Shown piece by piece: positions 6,301 to 11,268 of a stretch of 11,268 nt of DNA. Position 1 is the first letter of the stretch; every line of letters begins with the position of its first letter. Made by a program: the position numbers and the translations under genes. This stretch comes from an uncultured Christensenellaceae bacterium. GTDB taxonomy: Bacteria; Bacillota; Clostridia; Christensenellales; CAG-138. Location of the stretch: assembly GCA_902475645.1 (NCBI GenBank), contig CABSAH010000041.1, positions 1 through 11,268 on the forward strand, read 5' to 3'. Under the pieces are notes generated by a model, which made no database searches, was not told where the DNA came from, and was given only the letters and a program-made list of their open reading frames with translations.

Positions 6301-8706
6301 TCAGCCGCGCAATTCCGCCTTAAGCCGCGTTTCAAGCGCGCGTATAACGCTGCCCACGGCCGCCTGAATTTCCTCGTCAACAAGGGTATGATCCTCGCTC
6401 CTGAGCGTGAATGAATACGCCATGCTCTTTTTGCCTTCCGGTATGCCCGCGCCGCGATATACGTCGAAAAGCTCAATATCGTCCAGTATTACCTTCAGCT
6501 TGGTCTGGGCTATTACGCGGCTCACCTCCGCCGCAGTAACCTTATTATCCACAACTATTGCAAGATCGCGCGCGACCTTGGGGAATTTGGATATGGGCTT
6601 ATAGGTGCGCTTTGCGCCGATATGGGCGAAAAGCTTATTCATATCTATTTCCGCAAAGTATACGCGGCCGTCTATGCCCCAGTTTTTAAGCACGTTAGGA
6701 TGCACCGCGCCAAGCTCGCCCACCTGCTCCTTGCCTATGGACATTACGGCCTTTCTGCCGGGCTGATAGAATTCGCTGCCGCCCGCCGCAAATTCAACCC
6801 TGCCGAAAAGATTGAACTTTTCAAGCAGCTGCTCCACCGCGCCCTTAAGCGTGAAGTAGTCCTCATGCTCCCCGCTGAACAGCAGACCCAGCATCTTTCT
6901 TTCCTCGGGCAGGCTGTCGTTATTGTCAAAATGAACGTTGCCCACCTCAAAGAACCTGTCGTGTCCGGTCTTTCTGCCCTGATTGCGCTTTAATGAATCG
7001 AGCATGCCCATTATGAGCGTTGTGCGCATAAGGCTCTGATCCTCGCCAAACGGGTTCAGTATCCTTACGCATCTGCGCTTTTCGCTGTCCTCCTCCAGCA
7101 GCAGGGCGTCAAGCGCGGCGGGGCCGGTGAAGTTATAATTATACATTTCGTAGCAGCCCTGCGCCGCCATTTCGTCCTTAACCTTATCTTCAAACACATA
7201 GTCCGCGCCCAGCTTGCCCGCGAACGTATCGCCATACATAAGGGTGGGCTTTATGTTGTAATATCCGTAAAGGCGCGCCACTTCCTCCGCAATGTCCCAA
7301 TCGGCTTCAAGGCCGTCCTCAATATCGGTACGGAAATGCGGTATGCGCACCTCAAGCTTATCCCCGACTGCCTTGGCGTGAATATTTATCGTATCAAGCA
7401 TTTTCGCCATGTCGCTGCCGGATATTTCGGTATGCAGTATGCGGTTTATGTGCGCAATGTCCGCATACACGGTATGCTCGCTTATATCGGCGCTGCAAAC
7501 GTCTATCGTGCCGCCTATAACCCTGCCCGCGTTAAGCTCGTCCACAAGCTCTATCGCCCTTTCCTCCGCAAGCATTGCGTTCACGGCCTCAACGCCCTTT
7601 ATGAAGCGCGCCGCCGCATCGGTAACGTGGTGCAGCTTTCTTGTTGTTGCGCGTATGCTGCTGCCCTTGAACGCGGCGGATTCAAACAGCGTGGCCTTGG
7701 TGTCCGCGGTTATTTCGCTGTTCAGTCCGCCCATAACGCCCGCTATGCCCACGCCCTTTTCGGGATCGGCTATAAGCAGCATATCCGGCGTCACCGCGCG
7801 CTCCTTGCCGTCAAGCGTGGTTACAATCTCGTTTTCGTATGCGTTGCGCACAACTATGTTCCCGTCCTTTACGCAGGCAAGGTCGAACGCATGCATCGGG
7901 TGGCCGTATTCAACCAAAACGTAGTTTGTTATGTCAACAATGTTGTTTATGGGCCGCATACCCACCGCGCGCAGGCGCTTCTGCATCCATACGGGGGAAG
8001 GCTCTATATTAAGATCCGTCACCACGCGCGCAACATAGCGTGAGCAAAGCTCCGTGTTTTCAACGGTTACGGAGGCATAGTCGCGTATGTCGCCCTCGCC
8101 CTTTATATGGCGTATAACAGGCTCCCTGAACTTCTGCCCAAGCGCTGCGGCAGCTTCGCGGCACATGCCTATTATGCTTTGGCAATCGGCGCGGTTCGGC
8201 GTAAGCTCTATATCGAACACTATATCGTCAAGCCCCACGGCCTCCTGTATGCTCTGCCCAAGGGGATGTTCCTCATGCAGTATCATTATGCCGTTGAACT
8301 CGGCGCCGGGATAGTCCGCCTCGCTCAGGCCAAGCTCATGGCCGGAGCAAAGCATGCCGTAGCTTTTAACGCCGCGCATGACCGTGGGCTTTATAACTAT
8401 GCCTTCCGTAAGGTGCGCGCCATCCATGGCAACGGGTACAAGCGCCCCTTCAAACACATTTGATGCGCCCGTAACGATGCAGAGCGGCTCATCCGCGCCG
8501 ACATCAATGGTGCATATTTGAAGATGATCGGAATTTTCGTGCTTGCGAAGCTCAACTATCCTGCCGACCACAACGTTAGTAATGCCTTCCATCTCGCCCG
8601 CGTAGCCCGCGCATTCAAAGCCGCGCCACATGAGCTTTTCAACAAATTCATCGGGCGTTACGTTCCATTCAACGTAATCCTTCAACCAACTAAGCGGAAG
8701 CTTCAT
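6301..8706 (-). CDS. pheT: Phenylalanyl-tRNA synthetase beta subunit
   Basis: The 801-residue product is the usual length for the bacterial PheRS beta chain, which pairs with PheS as an (alpha-beta)2 enzyme charging tRNA-Phe. It begins MKLPLSWLKDYVEW, typical of the family. An EMAP-like tRNA-binding domain spans about 39-150 (GRIVELRKHENSDHLQIC, later YGMLCSG). The B3/4 editing domain follows (about 210-385), with GHPMHAFD, AGVMGG and a VTDAAARF segment that keeps the Thr and Ala corresponding to the editing-site HTDAS. Next come a B5 domain (about 400-475), a class II-like core, and a C-terminal anticodon-binding FDX-ACB domain (about 707-799; SKFPKVARDLAIVVD). AGGAGGT at 8715-8721 overlaps the TGA of pheS (8721-8723), so the two genes are 14 bp apart and probably coupled. 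Expression depends on the T-box upstream of pheS. Confidence 0.98.
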   Translation of the reverse strand: MKLPLSWLKDYVEWNVTPDEFVEKLMWRGFECAGYAGEMEGITNVVVGRIVELRKHENSDHLQICTIDVGADEPLCIVTGASNVFEGALVPVAMDGAHLTEGIVIKPTVMRGVKSYGMLCSGHELGLSEADYPGAEFNGIMILHEEHPLGQSIQEAVGLDDIVFDIELTPNRADCQSIIGMCREAAAALGQKFREPVIRHIKGEGDIRDYASVTVENTELCSRYVARVVTDLNIEPSPVWMQKRLRAVGMRPINNIVDITNYVLVEYGHPMHAFDLACVKDGNIVVRNAYENEIVTTLDGKERAVTPDMLLIADPEKGVGIAGVMGGLNSEITADTKATLFESAAFKGSSIRATTRKLHHVTDAAARFIKGVEAVNAMLAEERAIELVDELNAGRVIGGTIDVCSADISEHTVYADIAHINRILHTEISGSDMAKMLDTINIHAKAVGDKLEVRIPHFRTDIEDGLEADWDIAEEVARLYGYYNIKPTLMYGDTFAGKLGADYVFEDKVKDEMAAQGCYEMYNYNFTGPAALDALLLEEDSEKRRCVRILNPFGEDQSLMRTTLIMGMLDSLKRNQGRKTGHDRFFEVGNVHFDNNDSLPEERKMLGLLFSGEHEDYFTLKGAVEQLLEKFNLFGRVEFAAGGSEFYQPGRKAVMSIGKEQVGELGAVHPNVLKNWGIDGRVYFAEIDMNKLFAHIGAKRTYKPISKFPKVARDLAIVVDNKVTAAEVSRVIAQTKLKVILDDIELFDVYRGAGIPEGKKSMAYSFTLRSEDHTLVDEEIQAAVGSVIRALETRLKAELRG

Positions 8707-8720
8707 GTTTCTTTACCTCC

Positions 8721-9743
8721 TCAGAACTGCCCCAGGAATCGGGCATCGTTTTCGTATTCAAGGCGAATATCGTTTATGCCGTATTTAAGGCTTGTAACCC
8801 TGTCCACGCCTATGCCGAACGCGAACGCGCTCCATTCGTGCGGGTCAAGTCCGCAGTTTTCAAGCTCATGCGGATTGGTAACGCCGCAGCCGAGTATTTC
8901 AAGCCAACCCGTGCCCTTGCATACGCGGCAACCCTTGCCGCCGCATATGGTGCAGGAAATATCCACCTCCGCAGAAGGCTCCGTGAATGGGAAATAGCTT
9001 GGGCGCATACGGGTCTTTACGTCCGGCCCGAATACGGTATGCACAAATTCGTCAAGCGTGCCCTTCAAATCGGCAAAGCTGATGTTTTTATCCACAACAA
9101 GGCCCTCCATCTGCATGAAAACGGGGCTGTGGCTTGCGTCCACCTCGTCCACGCGGAACACGCGGCCCGGTATAACCAGCCTAAACGGAGGCTTAATGGT
9201 CATAAGCGCCCTCGCTTCGCAGGGGGAGGTATGCGTTCTGAGCACCACCTTGTCGTTTATATAGAACGTATCCTGCATATCGCGCGCGGGGTGATCCTGC
9301 GGCAGGTTCAGCTTGGTAAAGTTGAAATCGTCGTATTCGACCTCCGGGCCATGGAACGTGGTGAAGCCCATGCCTATAAGCGCATCCCTTATTTCGCGGT
9401 AAGTCTGCGTCATCGGGTGCAGCCTGCCGCTGGGCTGGCGGCGTATGCCGGGTTCGGTCACGTCCAGCGTTTCCTTTTCAAACGCCTTCTGCTGCATAAG
9501 CCTGGCTATCTTTGCCCTGCGCTCCGCAATGGCCTGCTCAAGCTCCTTTTTAACGGCGTTGGACGCCTGCCCAAGCTTTGCGCGCTGCTCCTTATCAAGC
9601 TGACCCATTGTGCGGAGTATTCCCGTAAGCGAGCCGCTCCTGCCGAGTACGGAGGAATTGAGCTCCTCCAGCTCCTTCTCCTCGCGCACCTCCTGAAGGC
9701 GGGCAAGCGCATCCTGCCTTATCTTTTCAAGTGCATCGTTCAT
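8721..9743 (-). CDS. pheS: Phenylalanyl-tRNA synthetase alpha subunit
   Basis: The 340-residue product is the catalytic subunit of PheRS. An N-terminal coiled-coil arm (about 1-90) is followed by the class II catalytic core. Motif 1 starts at HPMTQTYREIRDAL (109-122). The family segment NLPQDHPARDMQDTFYI (146-162) and HTSP (171-174) follow. Motif 2 is FRVDEVDASHSPVFMQMEG, with R197, Q211 and E213. A CxxCxxxxCxxC cluster (C264, C267, C272, C275) is typical of Gram-positive PheS. Motif 3 is FAFGIGVDR (307-315), with R315 present and Asp where Glu is usual. The conserved Ala that shapes the Phe pocket (FAFG, A308) is kept. The start has AGGAGGT at 9755-9761, eleven bases upstream and just after the T-box terminator. 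pheT follows within 14 bp. Confidence 0.98.
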   Translation of the reverse strand: MNDALEKIRQDALARLQEVREEKELEELNSSVLGRSGSLTGILRTMGQLDKEQRAKLGQASNAVKKELEQAIAERRAKIARLMQQKAFEKETLDVTEPGIRRQPSGRLHPMTQTYREIRDALIGMGFTTFHGPEVEYDDFNFTKLNLPQDHPARDMQDTFYINDKVVLRTHTSPCEARALMTIKPPFRLVIPGRVFRVDEVDASHSPVFMQMEGLVVDKNISFADLKGTLDEFVHTVFGPDVKTRMRPSYFPFTEPSAEVDISCTICGGKGCRVCKGTGWLEILGCGVTNPHELENCGLDPHEWSAFAFGIGVDRVTSLKYGINDIRLEYENDARFLGQF

Positions 9744-9761
9744 TATTGATAAAAACCTCCT

Positions 9762-9803
9762 GAAAAACTAATACGCGCCTCGTCCTTAGGGACGAAGGCG
9801 CGC
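9762..9803 (-). terminator. T-box regulated terminator before pheS
   Basis: On the minus strand GCGCGCC and TCGTCC (separated by a bulged T) pair with GGACGA and GGCGCGT around a CTAA loop (9773-9803). The downstream segment ATTAGTTTTT supplies the T-run. The TCGTCCCT part of this stem can instead pair with the T-box (ACGA with TCGT, AGGG with CCCT). The terminator and antiterminator therefore exclude each other. Confidence 0.92.
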
Positions 9804-10019
9804 TCGTGGTACCACCCTTATTCGCCCCGCCATCACGGGGCCTTTTTCCGCTGTAACGGGCTTACCCGGCGCCGACTACGCACCGCATAAGCATATGCGG
9901 CTTCCCCGGCGCGGCTCGGGAGCGAACCTTATGCGGCCGTATTTTGCAGGCTGCTTTCAGCTTATGCAGCCCTCTCTGGGGCAACGGCAGGCCGCTTTGC
10001 TCCGTCATTGCCGATTCTT
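9762..10019 (-). promoter_or_regulatory. T-box riboswitch leader (tRNA-Phe) controlling pheST
   Basis: On the minus strand this leader holds the conserved T-box AAGGGTGGTACCACG (9805-9819). Its UGGU can pair with the ACCA end of an uncharged tRNA whose discriminator base is A, as in tRNA-Phe. Stem I contains the AGAGAG motif (9972-9977) and an apical hairpin GGCTGC...GCAGCC (9949-9971). The specifier UUC (9924-9926) is followed by the typical GCUCCCGAGC context and a purine, and codes for Phe. Further hairpins are CCGCATA/TATGCGG (9883-9900) and GCCCCG/CGGGGC (9824-9841, the stem just before the T-box). Uncharged tRNA-Phe should stabilise the antiterminator and allow transcription of pheS and pheT; charged tRNA should leave the terminator formed. 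Confidence 0.95.
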
Positions 10020-10025
10020 TCGGGC

Positions 10026-10054
10026 ATTATACCATATCGTTTCCGCTTTTTCAA
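10026..10054 (-). promoter_or_regulatory. Promoter of the T-box-pheST unit
   Basis: On the minus strand the -35 box is TTGAAA (10049-10054, 5 of 6 matches). The spacer is exactly 17 bp and ends in TGG, and the -10 box is TATAAT (10026-10031). This is near-consensus sigma-A with an extended -10, so basal initiation should be strong and control would lie in the T-box attenuation. The start point would be near 10018-10019. The promoter begins only 24 bp after the stop of the S11-like gene. Confidence 0.9.
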
Positions 10055-10058
10055 GCGG
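10043..10058. repeat. Hairpin enclosing the pheST -35 box
   Basis: On the minus strand CCGCTT (10053-10058) and AAGCGG (10043-10048) are perfect complements around a GAAA tetraloop, and the -35 hexamer TTGAAA lies across its centre. No T-run follows, so it is not a clear terminator for the upstream S11-like gene. In RNA reading through from that gene it would form a stable small hairpin. Confidence 0.5.
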
Positions 10059-10077
10059 CCGCAATGCCAAAAGCGTC

Positions 10078-11223
10078 CTATCCGTGAACCCATTTTGTAA
10101 AGCACAGCACGGCGTAATCGGCAAGCCTTGCTTCATCCACATCGATAGCGAACAACAAATCTATGCTTACTGCATCCCCGCTCGTTTCGAATATGTATTC
10201 AAGCCTGCCCGCCTTATCCCCCGCCTTTACGGGCGCGGCGTAGGCTTCCTCCGCGCTTACAAGGCTTCTCGGTTCATCCCCGTTCCATACTATAAGCGTA
10301 ACGTCCTCCGCCGCAACAAGGTCAACGCTTTTCACTATCCCGCCGTATACATTAGCGTTTTCAACCACCCTGTCGCCCCTTTTAACTGGCGTTTTTATGC
10401 TTACCGCCGCGGCAGAGGCTTCTGTTATTTTGCTTGCGCAGTTAAAGCGCGTTTTGGAATCCGCCGCGCCTATAACGGCCGCTATAAATACCGCGCCCTT
10501 GCGCTTTACCATAAATACGCCGCAATACTGCGCTTCGTTTGAAGAACCCGTAGAGCCCGCAAAGCAGCCGTCAAGCGATTTTATCAGCTTATTTTGGTTC
10601 ACAAGCTCCGTCCTTGTGCCGTTTTCATGCACTATTTCATCCAAATACAGCGCGCTGTATTGTTTATACGTTGCCGATGCCGCAAGCCGTGCGCCTATCT
10701 TCGCCAATTCCTCCGCGTTCAGCATAAGCCCCTTGCCGTCTATGCTCGATATTTCCGCATATACGCCCGTATCCCGCAGAAGTCCGTTTATGGCAATTAC
10801 CGCCGCATCCTTCCCGCCCGCGCAGGCCTCCGCCAGCGCATAGGTTGCGTCCCCTGCGGTTATCATAACGGCGGCCTTCATGGCCTCTCCCGCCTTTATT
10901 GTTTCCCCGGCTTTAAGGAACGCCGTTGCGCCGCCAACGCCTGCCGCCTCCGGACTTACGACTATTTCCTTATCCGCCGCAAGCCTGCCGCCATCCATAC
11001 ATTCAAGCGCAAAGAGTAGCGCGGGCAGCCGCACAAGCCCGCCTATATTAAGCCTTTCCTCCGCGTTCTTTTCAAATATGCGCTGCCCGCTTTGCGCTTC
11101 CGTTACTATTGCCGCCTTTACCTGCCCCGTTTCGGCGTTCACGCCCTCCGCCAATGCCGCGGGGCTTAAAAGCATAACGGCGCACAGCGCTGCGGACAGC
11201 ATAGATATCAAGCATTTTTTCAT
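10078..11223 (-). CDS. Secreted peptidase S11 (DacF/PBP5-like) family protein, probably catalytically inactive
   Basis: The 381-residue product from the ATG at 11221-11223 starts MKKCLISM with a hydrophobic core and an ALA|EG cleavage site near residue 25, so it should be exported. The rest follows the D-Ala-D-Ala carboxypeptidase plan: an N-terminal transpeptidase-like domain (about 30-265), a PBP5_C-like beta domain (about 275-360; VKRGD, AAPVKAGDKAGRLEY), and a short C-terminal segment ending FTKWVHG that could be a weak amphipathic anchor. Without gaps, the family segment ERLxPASxTK aligns with ERLNIGGLVR (56-65), SGNDA with TAGDA (122-126) and GLKTGYT with AGSTGSS (222-228). The catalytic Ser becomes G62 and its Lys R65; the Ser and Asn of SxN become T122 and G124; the Lys of KTG becomes S224. 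The frame is intact, so a non-enzymatic cell-wall-binding or regulatory role is inferred. GGGAGT at 11231-11236 supports this start; an ATG at 11242-11244 would add seven residues. Confidence 0.85.
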   Translation of the reverse strand: MKKCLISMLSAALCAVMLLSPAALAEGVNAETGQVKAAIVTEAQSGQRIFEKNAEERLNIGGLVRLPALLFALECMDGGRLAADKEIVVSPEAAGVGGATAFLKAGETIKAGEAMKAAVMITAGDATYALAEACAGGKDAAVIAINGLLRDTGVYAEISSIDGKGLMLNAEELAKIGARLAASATYKQYSALYLDEIVHENGTRTELVNQNKLIKSLDGCFAGSTGSSNEAQYCGVFMVKRKGAVFIAAVIGAADSKTRFNCASKITEASAAAVSIKTPVKRGDRVVENANVYGGIVKSVDLVAAEDVTLIVWNGDEPRSLVSAEEAYAAPVKAGDKAGRLEYIFETSGDAVSIDLLFAIDVDEARLADYAVLCFTKWVHG

Positions 11224-11246
11224 ATAAAAAACTCCCGTATGCATTT

Positions 11247-11263
11247 CATATCCTATTGATATG
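11247..11263. repeat. Short inverted repeat upstream of the S11-like gene
   Basis: CATATC (11247-11252) and GATATG (11258-11263) are perfect 6-bp arms around a 5-base centre, 24 bp upstream of the preferred start codon. It could be an operator half-site pair or chance in AT-rich DNA. The promoter itself is not visible before the window ends. Confidence 0.35.
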
Positions 11264-11268
11264 CCGCA

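Noticed and set aside
8838..9749. A 303-codon open frame on the plus strand opposite pheS
   Set aside because: It is antisense to an intact pheS, has a low-complexity-looking product with no known motif, and has no ribosome binding site or promoter of its own that I can see.
9895..10542. A 215-codon plus-strand open frame across the T-box leader and the S11-like gene
   Set aside because: It runs antisense to a structured leader and promoter plus a well-supported gene and has no family features.
10078..11223. Calling the S11-like gene a pseudogene
   Set aside because: There is no frameshift or internal stop, and the signal peptide, ribosome binding site and both domains are intact. Loss of the active site alone fits a functional pseudoenzyme better.
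1..11268. Mobile elements, CRISPR array, tRNA or rRNA genes, phage or defence modules
   Set aside because: No transposase, integrase, direct-repeat array, cloverleaf or rRNA-like stretch was seen. All the space is taken by the listed genes and short regulatory gaps.

Overview
The window is a one-directional stretch of bacterial chromosome: all seven protein genes lie on the minus strand, so the text below follows transcription from high to low coordinates. Several features point to a Firmicute of the Clostridia type, with moderate to fairly high GC (an estimate by eye). These are the tRNA-responsive T-box leader in front of pheST, the pcrA-ligA pair, the PheS cysteine cluster typical of Gram-positives, strong AGGAGG-type ribosome binding sites, and sigma-A promoters with extended -10 boxes. 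I cannot place it to genus.

Right part (about 10078-11268): a secreted protein of the D-Ala-D-Ala carboxypeptidase (peptidase S11) family. It keeps the fold landmarks but appears to have lost the catalytic residues of all three active-site motifs. This is the most unusual item in the window. A short inverted repeat lies just upstream, at the window edge.

Middle-right (6241-10060): a near-consensus promoter, a T-box leader of about 255 nt with a UUC (Phe) specifier and its terminator, then pheS and pheT, the two subunits of phenylalanyl-tRNA synthetase. An intrinsic terminator closes this unit. Uncharged tRNA-Phe should pair with the leader and allow transcription of pheST.

Middle-left (966-6229): a second promoter drives a tight three-gene unit. 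It holds pcrA (UvrD-family helicase), ligA (NAD+-dependent DNA ligase, 21 bp downstream) and a HypE/AIR-synthase-like gene whose start overlaps the end of ligA by 20 bp. PcrA and LigA belong to DNA repair and replication. The third gene is a predicted ATP-binding enzyme of unknown substrate that lacks the C-terminal cysteine of true HypE.

Left end (1-932): a third promoter drives yicC (B. subtilis yloC), an endoribonuclease-family gene that runs off the window about two codons before its expected end.

The genes are compact and mostly housekeeping. Gene-free stretches are short: 874-965, 6172-6300, 9744-10077 (the T-box leader and pheS promoter) and 11224-11268. I saw no mobile element, CRISPR array, tRNA or rRNA. 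The unusual signals are the apparently inactive S11 protein, the HypE-like gene in a repair operon, and inverted repeats placed at or beside the -35 regions of all three visible promoters.
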